A DNA stretch of 64,000 nt, from assembly GCA_003439945.1 (NCBI GenBank), contig QVRM01002191.1, positions 35,108-99,107 of the forward strand, read 5' to 3'. The stretch is from Dermanyssus gallinae. Taxonomy: Eukaryota; Arthropoda; Arachnida; Mesostigmata; Dermanyssidae. This document shows positions 46,183 through 57,747 of the stretch, piece by piece (within the stretch, counting starts at the first letter, position 1; the number at the start of each line of letters is the position of its first letter). Both the position numbers and the translations under genes were made by a program. The notes under the pieces were generated by a model. The model was not told the DNA's origin, made no database searches, and worked only from the letters and a program-made list of their open reading frames with translations.

Positions 46183-46448
46183 GTGTGCAGCACACCTTCC
46201 CCGTAGGTTAAGTAGCCTTAACAGCCCTCGAATAGGCCACGACAGAGTGACAATATGCATTCGTTGACACTCAATCGATATCGTATGCCCTGCCTCCCCG
46301 TCAACAAATGGTGACCCTGGGGAGAGTTACTATTGGGAGTTTACACCGTCTGACTAACTTACATGGGGGCTCGTGAAGGTCCCCGCAGCGCGCGGAAGTC
46401 GCGCACCAGCAGACCAAGCCGGTAAGAGAGTCATAGTTACTCCCGCAA
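46183..46448 (-). repeat. 28S-headed repeat, copy 2
   Basis: Minus strand begins TTTGC then GGGAGTAACTATGACTCTC and TTA (46423-46446), one base longer into 28S than copy 1. The body matches 39197-39440 throughout. The hairpin (46378-46415) keeps its shape although several bases differ; outer pairs change from C-G to U-G. A segment at 46319-46333 can pair with the head. No SINE adjoins this copy. Confidence 0.75.
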
Positions 46449-49400
46449 AGTAAGTACAAAAGTAAGCACCTGCCTTGTTACAGTTCGGCAATAGCAATAA
46501 CCTTAACGTCTGTCTCGGGCATACTAAGTAGAACTTCTGTATAATGGTATTTTTATATGCGCCAAAAATATGCCTGCTCTCCTCGTTTTCGCCCCACCAT
46601 TGTAAATAATTTACAATGTAAGTTCTAACATACATTTTTCTTTATTAAAAACGTTGATGTACACACCATGTTGCTTTATTTCCTATCAATAATGATGCTA
46701 ATAATAAATACAATAATATTAAAACAAATATTAATAACATTAATAATAACATCTTCGTTGCCGCGTTGCTATGCTTGTACCGCCGCTTTTATTGCCGCTT
46801 ATTGTCGCTCCTGTCGTTTGGCAGTTCTGTCCCTCGTAGTCACCCACGAAGGTTACTTGATAGACGAACGCAGCTTACAAAACAGGCTGCTGAGAGAAAC
46901 GTCGTCATGCGTTCAATACGCGTTCAATACCCCTCCCCACCCTTCGCACCAGCACACCCACCACGCTCTTTTGCCCGAACCCCCGTCGGATTGGAACCAG
47001 TTTATTCAACTCTCCTTTTGCGTGTGTATCTTTTTGCCATTATCTTGCCCTTTCTCAATGACTAATGGGCGCATTTTGTTTTTAGCTTCCTCCTGTTTTC
47101 TGGCCTCGCGCGCTTCCTCTCTCGATCGCTCCCTTCCTCTCCGTGTGTCTCCCCTTTAGCTTTTTCTCTCCCTTTCTCTCTGTCTTCCAGCCTCGTGTCA
47201 TGTGAGTAACTCGACGGTCCTGGGCGTCGCGTCGCGTTCGAAAAAGCGCGCGTCTTTTTTGGCGACGGCCCGAGTCAACAAAGTGGCTCGACCGCGACAC
47301 CAATGGGACGAATGTCTCTGTCCAACTGTTCGTCGGCCCGATCGACCGATCAGGTCCCGTAACACCAGCTGCCAGCCTGCCAGTATTTGACACCTCGTTG
47401 TCGTCGCCAAGCGCAACCGGCAAGGCGTTAAAAATTCGTTTTCCCACGGGATCCATACAGTGAGCGTAAATGTCGACGAATGCACCACGTCGTCGTCGTT
47501 GTTGTTCTTGTTGATGCTGTCGTTGCTGTTGCTGTTGTTGTTGCTGCTGTCGTTGTGGTTGTTGTTGTTGTCGCCGCACAACCGCCTCACTCGGCAGACA
47601 TGCAAAGGAAGCCAGCCCAGTAGAGACTAGAACTGGCAGATGGACAAAGAGCAATGCAGCAGCGCAAACCGAAGACGCTGGAACACGAATGGGGACAGGA
47701 AGGGGAAGAGAGGAGAATCGCAGAAGATCTTTGTCAATCTTACTTTACTTAAAAGCCTTCCAGCCGATTCGTGGATAGAGCCGGGGGGGGGGGGGGGGCG
47801 GAGGCAGACGGTGGGGGGGGGGGGGGAGGTCGTCGTCGTTTGGCGGTATTTCGGTCAGCGTTTGAATATCACGCGCTTTTGTTCGACGACGACGCCGCCG
47901 CCGCCGCATATGCGAGGCACAAAGTCGGCAGTCAATGCGGAGAGAGGCGAAGCTTTACCAGAAGGCTGTGCATCAGCATCTCTCAGCAGTAGTAATGCCT
48001 TCTCATATAGCCTCGGAAGACGAAGCCGCACTTCAGCAGCAGCTTGGGTATCGAATTGCCGAACTCAATCCTTCCAGCTTACATGGCATTTATCTTTATC
48101 TCGGCTTTACAAACGTTTCCTCACTCTAAATTTCCTCATTGTGATATGCAACTTTCACTACTACCGCCTCCCCCCCCCGCTTCTCATCCTTGTCCCTCGT
48201 TCGGTTTCAGCCTTGGATTCGTCGTGGCATGTGGTGCCGTAATCGTCACCTGTCAGAGGACGTTGCAACCTGCTGCCTAGGGTAAGGCTAGTTCGGATCA
48301 AGTCGATGCTGCGGCTTGTCTCCGTCTCTCACTGAGCGTCAGGTAATTTGATCCCTCGAGTGAATTTTATAGAGTCTGCAGTGCTCGCTCATGGCGGTGG
48401 CATGTTCGCAATGCCGCAAACGAGCGCGCCACTAGACGCAATTAAGGTCGGTCGATAGTTGGGTCGGTTGGTAGGTTGACTCGTGGGTCTGTCTCAATCA
48501 ATGCATTTAGAAGTTAACACATTCAGTAAGGTGTCCATTCAGTCAATGTCAATCTCGATCGGTTTGCAACCGCATCACATGAAATTTCTGTAATGTCTGC
48601 CCTCAAGCGGAAACAGAACGACGACCGCGTTCGTCGGTATGGGTTTACGAAGGTTTTCCTTCAAACAGCTTCAATCCTTACCTCGCTGAAATGCCCAACC
48701 GGCGCTCGAGCCCTCCTAAAGGGCTGGCCGGCTGCCCGCCTGCCAACACACACGTAGCCCCCCCGCCGCCTGCCGTAGAAGATCTTGGCGTTCACTCACA
48801 GCAACGCAACGAGGCCGACTGGCAAACGCAGCGAGGTCATGGCGTGCGACGCGTCCAAAGCGCTCAAGTCATCGTCCTCCCTGCGGGCATCACCCTTTCG
48901 GACGTCAGTTCATCCTGTTGGCACACAACTACAATAACGAGACGACGCTAACAGCAACAGCAGCAACAATCACAACAATGACAATGACGAAAACACACAA
49001 CAACAGCAGCGCCCTTTTTCCTTTCCGGACTTTTACCGACTTCCGGGCCCCCGTTTTTCCGCGGCCGGGCCAAGACTCGCCTCGTGCTCGAGCCAGGAAA
49101 AAGAAAGAGAGAAACCCGTGGACAGGGAGAGGGAGAGATAGAGAGAGGGATAACGCGCGCAGATTCTGCATACGCTACCGTCGAAGTCCGAGCGCTCACT
49201 GTCACCACGACCACGACGACCACCAGCACCTCCGCCATCAGCATCATGGTCTGCCCGTCTGCGTTCGTCGTTTCGCCTGTAATGTGACAAAACATCCATC
49301 CGCCTTAAGCGGCGTTCATTTATAAGCTTTTTGTCGCTTGCCAGTGGGTCGCAGTCACCGCCGGTCTGGTGACACAGGCTTCAGTCTTCATTAACCCTAT

Positions 49401-50640
49401 ACAACTCTCCGCACTCCCACGCTCACATCGCGCCGTCCCATGTCCTCCCCCTGCTCCATCGATAAGTAAGCTACACAGCCTCTACTACCCCTTCCCTATC
49501 TTCCTTCTCCTTTTTCCTCTTTGTCGCTTCTCCCATTCGTTCATATTCCTAGTTCTCGTTGTCTCCTCGCTTTCTTCGCGTTCTGTCTCCGGCTGAGTGT
49601 GCGTCTGTTGTCCCCCTGCTTCAGGCTACGCCGACCACATAATGATGGTGGTCTGCGCTCGGCCGCTCGACATAACGGTATTGGCGTGCATCTATAATAA
49701 TATTCATTACGCGCAGTCATTACAAACTCTGCAACAACGGCAGCTGTAGCGGCGGCACGGACATGAAATATTGAGCATACGCCGAGAACCCCCGTTTGTT
49801 ATATATTGTTTCCTTCTACCTGAAGAAGTGGGAGGGGGGGTTATTGTAGTTGTTTTTGTTGTCATCTCTGTCATTGTTGTTCTTGGTGGGTGGCCGCGCC
49901 GCTATTGTTGTTTTTGTTATCGGTGCTGTTTTGTTGTTGCTGCTGCTGTGTTACTGTTGTTCTTGTTTTAACCGCAGACGTTGTTCATATTGTTGTTGTT
50001 ACTAATATTGCTTGCGTCGCTGCTATTTGCAATGTTGTGTGTGATTGTTGTTGTTGCTGTTCTTTTTCTTTTTTTGTTGCATGATACTTATTTTTATTAT
50101 TTTGCTGGTCGTGTCCTCTTCTTTTGTCACTAATAGCCACGCTCGTGTCATTCGTTCGGTCAGCCCTGCCATTGTGGCCATTAGTAGTTATGTAGTTATG
50201 TCACGTTTTCGTTTACTCTTGCTCATTGTGGACTTAGTTAGTAGTGGTCGTTGTAGCGATGAAAAGCTGCTGTGGCCCTGTGCGCTTGCGATATCTCTTC
50301 ACAGCAGCAAACTCTTTATGGGTTTTCTCATGACATTTTAGCAGTTTTGCTGGCTTCATTGTCACTCGCTGAAAGATTACCTCTTATCATAATTAATACT
50401 AAGTGTTGTACTTCATAAGAGTACATTAATGCGCTTGCGCTTTGTCATGTGATGTCGTTGAGGTCTGTGCCATTACATGTGTCATTGGCACAATTGTTGC
50501 CATTGGTGTTGTTATTGTTACTAATATTTTGGATCCTTGTACACAACAAACGCAAGCGAGTGTATAACTCCCTATTCTAACAGATCCAGACAAAGACATA
50601 CATACAAAAAACCGGTTGAAGAAGTACAGTCCAGATTTTG
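46449..50640. other. Low-complexity, trinucleotide-rich region; no supported gene
   Basis: Contains a GTT/GCT-rich array (about 47495-47575), two G tracts (about 47783-47830), CAA/ACA-rich tracts (about 48950-49000), a CAC/CGAC tract (49200-49245) and GTT-rich arrays (about 49850-50075). Long frames over these arrays on both strands are compositional (poly-Q, poly-V, poly-L). The GC-rich blocks could belong to a host promoter or UTR, but no splice-consistent coding series was found. Confidence 0.5.
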
Positions 50641-51031
50641 ACATTGGTTGCGATGGAAATGTTCTCTAGTCAGGGCTGTGAAGTATACTCAGCCCATCTA
50701 GACTCATATGTTGAATAATTGTAATGAAACTTGAGTGAATGAATAGAGCTTGTGAAACTTGAAATTAAATGAAACTTTTATTTTAAACAATTTTATAGAC
50801 GTATACATTCATTTTCAAGATTCAAGATTCAAATCGTGGTTTATTAAAGGAACTGCATTATACAATGCTTTAGTTCTCATTTAAAAAAATATAAAATTGA
50901 GTAATAATAATTATTATATAAGGATTAAGATATCTTGCTGTCAGCCATGGACAATCACAAAATAAGTTTGTTCAGCCTTGCAGAATCAGACATCCTAACA
51001 CAACACAAATAGTACGTGTGCCTCCGCCATG

Positions 51032-54003
51032 TCAACACCCATTAGTGAGTAACCATTTCTGGACCTCACGTGTAAAACAATTCAGGGAAGTGATGCGGCG
51101 AATGCGCTGTGGTATATTACTCCATATCACGGGCAAGCGAGAAGCAACGGCTTGATGACTACATCTCTTAGTAACTAATGGCCCTACAAATGTTGTGGCA
51201 CGCCTCGAGGTTCTACGAAACAAGGGAACAAGAGGAAACGAAACATCGTTGGGAATAATATTCCGAGTAATTTTAAAGCCCAGCACGGCAACCTTCAGCA
51301 AATATAATGAATCGATCGTGAGGAGATTATGTGCCCCATAGAGATCACTGACGGAGTCTCTGCGTCGCCTGCCAAATACAGCTCTTAGAGCGTCGTTTTG
51401 TATTATACGCGCCCTACGAAGAACTACCTCGAACCCACTACCCCATATAAGGATACCGTAGAGGAGAACTGGCAAAAACAGTGTTTTGTATACCATTATA
51501 AGGCCATCTATAGGTACTCCGATAAGCCGCATGCGAAAAAGCGTTGAGATTATGGCATAGCATTTGGGCCTGATATGGTCCAGATGGGCACGCCAACTCA
51601 TGAACTCATGTAGTATAAGCCCGAGGCATTTTGCGGTGTCAGAAAAGACCAACTCACTCCCTGCTAGATAGAATTTCCTGTTAAGGTGCATCCTTAGCTG
51701 GGGGGCTCGGAATAAAATAACGTTTGTCTTGCTAGTATTAACAGCAAGACCAAATTTATTGAAGATTGAAATAACTGTTTCCACTTGTGAGAGGAGGTAA
51801 GGCAACTCCGAATTGATTTCGGAAGCGTTGAGCCGAAAAAGTAACGTCGTGTCATCAGCAAAAGCGATCGGTTTGCCCAAGTTTTCTTTCTGGATATTCA
51901 AGAGGATAAAATTGATAAGGATTAAGAACAGCAGAGGTCCGAGCACTGAACCCTGGGGAGTACCGATATCTACCGGTCTCCATGCAGATTCGACTGTACC
52001 AACTCTCACTGCCTGGGTTCTTGAGGTTAGGTACGAGCGGAGCCAGTCGATTGCACCCGATGAACACCCTAATACGTACAGCATTTGTAGGAGGAATGCG
52101 TGGTTGAGACAATTGAAGGCAGCGGCTACATCCAGGAAAATTCCGAGACATATTTTTGTCGATTCTACTGAATCCACGACAGACTGCCATAAATGGGCGA
52201 GGGCCAGCTCCGTTGAACGACCATGGCGGAAGCCAAATTGCTGCGACGACAAAAAGTGAATGGACTCCAAATGTTGCTCAAACCTTGACAAAGCCGCTTT
52301 TTCTAGTATTTTGGACACATAATCCACCAGGCTTATAGGACGGTAGCTGCCCGGTAGAGTTTTATCGCCTTTTTTTTATAGAGCGGAGTTACATACGAGG
52401 CCTTGAGGCGTGTGGGGAAGATCCCAGAGGTAAAGGAGAGATTCACAATTTTTGTCAGGGGTCCGACAATGAAAGGGGCCGCTAACTTTAGAAGCTTACC
52501 GGGTATTCCCATAGCCCCAGAGCTCCAGCTCGCTTTTTGTTTGATTAGGAGTGAGTACACTTCGGACTTAGACACTGGGCGAAAACTCAATGATTTGCCC
52601 TTGTGGTTCCATAAATTTGCAAGAATGGGCGCTAAATCGCCTTGTAGGCAGAGAGGCGCGGCAGTGACCGAACCAATAGTTGCAAAGTGCCGATTGAGCT
52701 CATCGGCAAATTCTTGTGGTTCGGTAACAGACCGATTAGGAGATACAGTCAGAGTGGGAGGCAGTTCTACTGAGCGGTTTTGTTTACCACATGTTTTATT
52801 GATGAAGTTCCAGAGATTTCTTGAGTCGCTGCGCAACGAATCGAACCGTGATCTGTAAAAAGCAGTTCTAGCGGCGCGTAAGCCACAAAGATACCGCCTA
52901 CGGCTCTCTTGATATAAAAGTTTACTCTCGGGAGAATTCATCTTTTTGTGCCTCCGATACATCTTATTGGCGTGCCGGCGGAGCCGTCGCAATCCAGGAG
53001 AAAATAAGAATGACCCTTTCGGCGCGCCGTCTCTGCGAGTTTTAGTGCGCAGTGGAAAAGAAGACTCGTAGAGGTTAAAAAGAATATCTCGAAAAGCCTC
53101 AAGAGCTAAGTCGACGTCTGCTGCATCGAACACGGTGAGCCAGGATGATTTGCCGACGCGGCTTAAAAAAAGATCGATGCTAGCTCTATCGTGTGCCCGA
53201 TAAGGCACGCGAGATTCAACCTGAGGTGCATTGCCCTCTTCGCCGTCATCAGAAATGAAGACAAAGACTGGTAGATGGTCTGAAAAAAGCAAGGTGTCGA
53301 GAATCGCTGGTTGGACAATAGAAAAGCCGGAGCAGTTACGAACTGCGATATGGTCAATACAAGTGCGGGAGAGGGGACGTGTGACACGATCGATAAGATG
53401 GATCAGATCCCTGCACGAAAAGAAGGAGATATAGTCTGCGGGCGACGGTTCGGCTAACAAATTGACATTCGCATCACCGAGAGCTAGGCAAGGAAGTGAG
53501 GAGCTTCTGGGCAAAATATCATCCAAAATGTTGAGCAAAGTATCTTTATAAATTGCATTGCTCGAGTAGAAACCTACGATATAGCCTTCAAAGTCCATAT
53601 GCTTTTTAATATGGACACGTACCGCTTGCACGTTACCGTCGGCACTGCTTAGCCCAAAAGATGCGAGAACCTTGCAGGTTGAACGAACAAAGATTCCAAC
53701 CCCACCTCCAAGCCTGTCAACATTTCTATGTGACGCAAAAAAGTCAAACCCCTCAAGTGAATAAGCCGGAATGTCAACATCCTTCAGCCATGTCTCACTA
53801 ACAACCACAGCGTCGATTTGCGCTCCCTCATCACTAAGAAAGCCACTCAAATTTTCCAACTGTCCCGACTTTTTTAGTCCCAGGGTGCCTGCATTTAGAT
53901 GCATAACCGCAAGCTTACTTTTGTTCCTGTGGAGATAGGGCCACTCTTCGCAGCCGCGAATATTTGTACTACTCAAAAAGTCATTGTGGATGTGCTTATA
54001 CAT
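51032..54003 (-). pseudogene. LINE-K ORF2: endonuclease and reverse transcriptase, one frameshift
   Basis: The first frame (54003-52333, 556 residues) holds the APE endonuclease with HLNAG, SETW, GDANVN, TCIDHI and SDHLP, then a basic linker and the RT N-terminus. The coding sense shifts at a run of eight A (minus strand, about 52371-52378) inside the LYKK..GDK..Y.PISLVD block. The second frame (52327-51032, 431 residues) has QQFGFRHGRSTELA, FLDVAAAFNCLNH, GTPQGSVLGP, FADDTTLLFR (both Asp kept) and an intact C-terminus. Apart from the homopolymer indel, every catalytic residue is present, so the break is either a recent mutation or a sequencing error. Confidence 0.88.
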
Positions 54004-54062
54004 AATATAAGTAGAGATTAAAATCTAAAACTCTAATTATTAGTACAGACCGCACTTTTAAA

Positions 54063-55616
54063 CTATTTAAAAACTGATAGAAGTGGATGGATTGCGTCGA
54101 GAAGCTTCTTTAGACAGGATGCTGCTCGCGGTGATACAGCTTTGAGAACTCGCAAGATGGGTTTCAGCCCAGAGAAGAGTGAAGACGGCTTTAACAAGGA
54201 AGTTGGTTGTTTTCGCTTGGTTGAAGTGTTTGGTCTACAGATTCTAAGTGGACGCTTTGTAGCAGGTACAGTCGATTTGGCAGGAATTGTAGAAACGACC
54301 GGCAGATTGACACGTATTTCTGGGCCAGCTGAAGTCTCGACAACTAGCGAGCGAACTACCGCAGCGTATGTAGGCTTTGCCGGGGAATTAGTGGCCACTG
54401 TAGCTTGACGGTCCTCGTGAGTAGCCAGGGGGGGTTTCGGATCTGAGTCGGCCGAGTCAACAACCTTCAGCGTTTTGGCGTTAGGCAGCTCCTGGCTGAT
54501 ACGTTGCACGAGGCGGCACTCCATCAGGGCCTTTCGTTTTTCAATCTCATATGCCCGGAGCGGGCATGCCGCGGAGGACGATGAGTGTGGACCTTTACAA
54601 TTTACGCATTTGGGTGCATTGCGGCAACTTGCCACTAGGTGCCCTGGCTGCCCACACTGTTTGCACGCGATGTTACTGCGGCAATTTGCTGCAATATGGC
54701 CCAGTTTCAAGCATTTATAGCATGCAGTAGGAGCTCCTGCGTGCAGAGTAACTTTGTGCGTTCTGAAGGCCAGAAACACATCTGACGGCGGTATCCTGTT
54801 AAATTGCAGAAGCACACGATCCGTAGGTGATGTCGTCGAGGTCGTACCTGTCTTCTTTACGTAGGTTACCCTCTTGGCTGAGATCACACCAGCATCCTTC
54901 AGTCCAGCCAAGATATCTTGTTCAGAAAAGCCCTTATCAACCTCGGTGATGATCGCTCTGTAACCTGTTAAGTCGTGACATTTAGCAAGTACGTTACAGA
55001 GTGAGGAAATTTCTGTGGCCTTCGTTGCACCTTCCACCGTGTCAAACCAAGCGTGGATGAAACCAAATTTGGATTCCGGCTTGGAAAGAGGGAAGCGTCT
55101 GAAGAGTTCGCCGCAGAGCGGTAGAAGATGCTCACCGAATGGCTCGACTACAGAAACCGTACGGCCATCTATGATTTTGTCTGTCTTTCGACCCAATACA
55201 ACCTTAAAGAGGCCTTTGGGTTCTCTGTAGGATGAACGTTTAATTGCTTCGATTTGCTGTTTCAAACACTCTAGTCTCTTTGCGGTGGTTTTGTTAACAA
55301 CCAGATTCCAACCCTCATCGGATGAGTCATTTTCGTCAATTTTATTAGCGGTAGCGTTGCACTCAAGTTCGCTCACTTCGATGCCTGGATCAGAATCCTG
55401 AACAGACTCGGAAGCATTAGCCATGTTCGGAACAGACGATTTGATACCTTCTGTTAAGGTATCGTCACGAACAGCTGTGGTCACGTTCAATGCGTCGAGA
55501 GTCCGCCGGGCAGCTGTTGTTATCTTCTCCTTCCTCGCCTTCAATTCTTTCACCTTAAGTCTACTTGACAGAGCGGCTTTCCTCCTCTGCTCCGCTACAC
55601 CTCTTCCATTCACCAT
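54063..55616 (-). CDS. LINE-K ORF1: gag-like protein with three zinc knuckles
   Basis: An open frame of 517 residues from the ATG at 55616. The frame extends upstream to 55877 (604 residues), but that part is leader-like, so the inner Met before NGRGVAEQRR is preferred. A basic coiled N-terminus precedes an acidic segment ending SSDEGWNLVVNK, then an RRM-like gag region. Counting from 55877, CCHC knuckles lie at residues 386-399 and 405-418 (C-x2-C-x4-H-x4-C) and a variant at 424-438. A serine/lysine-rich tail follows. It would bind element RNA and assemble the ribonucleoprotein. No internal stop or frameshift is seen, unlike every other long ORF1 here. The stop is 60 bases upstream of ORF2. 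Confidence 0.88.
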   Translation of the reverse strand: MVNGRGVAEQRRKAALSSRLKVKELKARKEKITTAARRTLDALNVTTAVRDDTLTEGIKSSVPNMANASESVQDSDPGIEVSELECNATANKIDENDSSDEGWNLVVNKTTAKRLECLKQQIEAIKRSSYREPKGLFKVVLGRKTDKIIDGRTVSVVEPFGEHLLPLCGELFRRFPLSKPESKFGFIHAWFDTVEGATKATEISSLCNVLAKCHDLTGYRAIITEVDKGFSEQDILAGLKDAGVISAKRVTYVKKTGTTSTTSPTDRVLLQFNRIPPSDVFLAFRTHKVTLHAGAPTACYKCLKLGHIAANCRSNIACKQCGQPGHLVASCRNAPKCVNCKGPHSSSSAACPLRAYEIEKRKALMECRLVQRISQELPNAKTLKVVDSADSDPKPPLATHEDRQATVATNSPAKPTYAAVVRSLVVETSAGPEIRVNLPVVSTIPAKSTVPATKRPLRICRPNTSTKRKQPTSLLKPSSLFSGLKPILRVLKAVSPRAASCLKKLLDAIHPLLSVFK

Positions 55617-56025
55617 ATTAAGTGGCGAACGTGCAAGGGCACGCGTCGTGAAGACGCGTGCAGCCCTGATGTTGTCGGCACGCAGACGCGGGCGAGGAGA
55701 TGCAGGCTGAGGTTCAAGAATGGAACGGCTATGACGAGACGTGCAACAGGGATCCCAGACAGGCGCGAAAAGTGTCAACTGTATCACCAGACTGTTAAAA
55801 ATGGCGAATTGTTGGTCAAAAACTGATACGCGTTCCACTAAACCAGAAACAGCGACCATCACAATCACTGAGCACAATCCACTCTACGCGATCACGAAGA
55901 CATGTGATCCACTTTGCAGCATGACAGCTGCATGAGCAAAATCACTCAACCACGAAATCACAGCAAGACGACGCAGCTCCGATGTGAACGACCCGCACTC
56001 GACGAGAGCTGAGTGACGACTGTGA

Positions 56026-57290
56026 TTCATTCATGATTTATTCACCATAGAATTGGTAGTTACAGTCACAATACAACAGTGTGGTCTGACATTATATAAT
56101 CAACTCTGGCTGTTAGGGAGGTTCCAACAATTTCCCTACATACAAGCATGTGGTACCGCCCAATATCGGACTGTCCACAAAAACTACATACGCATTCTTC
56201 AATGGTAAAACAATTTGGCTTCATGCACATAAAATGGTGGCTATCCGTGCCATGTCGTTCGGCACACAATTGTGCGATTCCGTTGGCGGCTTCCTTTCCA
56301 TTTATCAGAACAAAATGCTGGGCCATCAGTGTAGTTTTCAATGGCAAACTCTATGTTTCTTGATTCTCTGAATGTTCGGTAGGAGTCCAATGCTTCTGTG
56401 TTGAACAGGACCTTGTTGAGAACCAAGTATTCCGTGTGTTCTTTCTCCGCACAGTTCTAAGGCTAGTGTGGCAGATGCGTTTTCAGGCAGTCCCAATATG
56501 CGTTTGACAAAACAAGACTTCACTCTATCTAGAACTTTTAAATCACTCATTGTCAAATGCGGTGCTATGGCGGGTAGACAATATGTTATGGTCGGGAGAA
56601 GTTTGATTTTGAAACAGTTCATTGCTGTTTTTAGGTCTACGTCGCGTAGATCTCCTAGTAAGGTGATTGTGGCCGCCGCTTTTGCCCGCACTCCGTCAAC
56701 ATGTGTACTAAATGAGAGCCTTGGGGTTAGGATAACCTCTAGGTAAGTGAAGCTGTTAACCACCTCAAGCACTCTCTCGTTTATTTTCAAGCGATGGTCT
56801 CTAGCAGCATATGATCCTCCTCTGCTGAAACGCATTACCTTTGTTTTATCTGTGTTGATCGAGAGTTTGTTTTGTTCACACCATTGTGTAGTCTCGTTGA
56901 GATAAAACTGAAGGTGATTTCGGGATTTTGCTAGGATAACCAAATCATCTGCATAGAAAGCTTGTGGGGCTTTGAGACCACGGAGCAGATCCGAGAGTCC
57001 AGTCACGTACAGAATGACAAGGAAAGGGCTAGCTGTGTCTCCTTGGGCCACTCCGATTATTTGTGTTACGGGTTCTTGTACGTAGTGATCGCTGTTTCTA
57101 ATCGTTATGACGTTATATGCTAGAATGCCATGTAAAATGTTAAAAGTTGCTCCCTTTATGTCAAAACTTGATCGTAGAGTGTTCAGCAGACAGTCCCTCG
57201 GAAGACAATCGAATGCAGTTTTAAAATCAATAAAAGCAGCGTATGTCATTTTGTTCACTGAGTGGCGATATGATACATGTTTCACTACTT
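56026..57290 (-). mobile_element. 5'-truncated LINE of the LINE-A/B group
   Basis: Starts within the RT and runs to a 3' UTR ending AATAAATCATGAATGAATC. No endonuclease or ORF1 is present, typical of incomplete target-primed reverse transcription. The RT and the C-terminal cluster place it with LINE-A and LINE-B. LINE-K lies immediately beyond its 3' tail. Confidence 0.8.
56066..57285 (-). pseudogene. Reverse transcriptase fragment with Cys/His C-terminus
   Basis: A 315-residue frame (57285-56338) has AAFIDFKTAFDCL (motif A), GVAQGDTASPFLV (motif B), FYADDLVILA (motif C) and KTKVMRFSRGG, followed by the thumb. It shifts frame near 56400 into 56347-56066, where C-x-C-x2-C-x7-H-x3-C (RYHMLVC) ends the protein as in LINE-A and B. 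The catalytic Asp are present. Only one clear frameshift lies in the retained part, so this copy is younger than LINE-A or B. Confidence 0.82.
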
Positions 57291-57715
57291 GTTGGCTTCA
57301 CACCAGCTCAGGCGAGAGGATATGTTACGTTACTTCTTTGACATCAAATGTAATCTGATTTGGATCTTGCCGTTGCGCGAATCTGCTAAAGCTGCAGATA
57401 TTAAAGGTACCGCTATGCTGCTGTCAATATGTAATTTTTCTACAATTGTTGGAGCTTTTTGGTTCTACTCTTTGTCTTGCTGTTATTTTTCCTTGCTGCT
57501 GTTATTGTTATTGTTGCTTTTATTCTAATTATATAGCTGTACTCTTTGTCTTGCTGTTATTTTTCTTCCTGCTGTTGTTATTGTTGCTTTTATTCTTATT
57601 ATATTATATGTTCTTATATTATATTCTTATTATATGGTTGTACTCTTTGACTTGCTGTTATTTTTTATTGCTGCTGCCGACTAAGGTGTTTTTATCTTCG
57701 TTAGCTTCTATCCTC

Positions 57716-57747
<32 letters not shown>

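Larger units (their letters stand above)
50815..56025 (-). mobile_element. Best preserved LINE (LINE-K), Jockey/CR1-like
   Basis: Nearly complete two-ORF element: a leader of about 400 bases, ORF1 open throughout, a 60-base spacer, ORF2 interrupted once, and a 3' UTR ending AATAAACCACG with two TTGAATC-type repeats (about 50815-50835). The 5' end abuts the 3' tail of the truncated LINE at 56.0-57.3 kb. A shared ATTCATT at both ends (50806-50813 and 56025-56031) is a possible short target-site duplication. Its condition suggests the youngest insertion in the window. Confidence 0.88.

Noticed and set aside
47082..47654. 190-residue minus-strand frame rich in Gln/Arg
   Set aside because: Explained by the GTT/GCT array; open frames exist on both strands and no domain is visible.
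49771..50341. Hydrophobic plus-strand frames resembling multi-pass membrane proteins
   Set aside because: GTT/TTG arrays encode Val/Leu/Cys runs by chance; no loops or start context.
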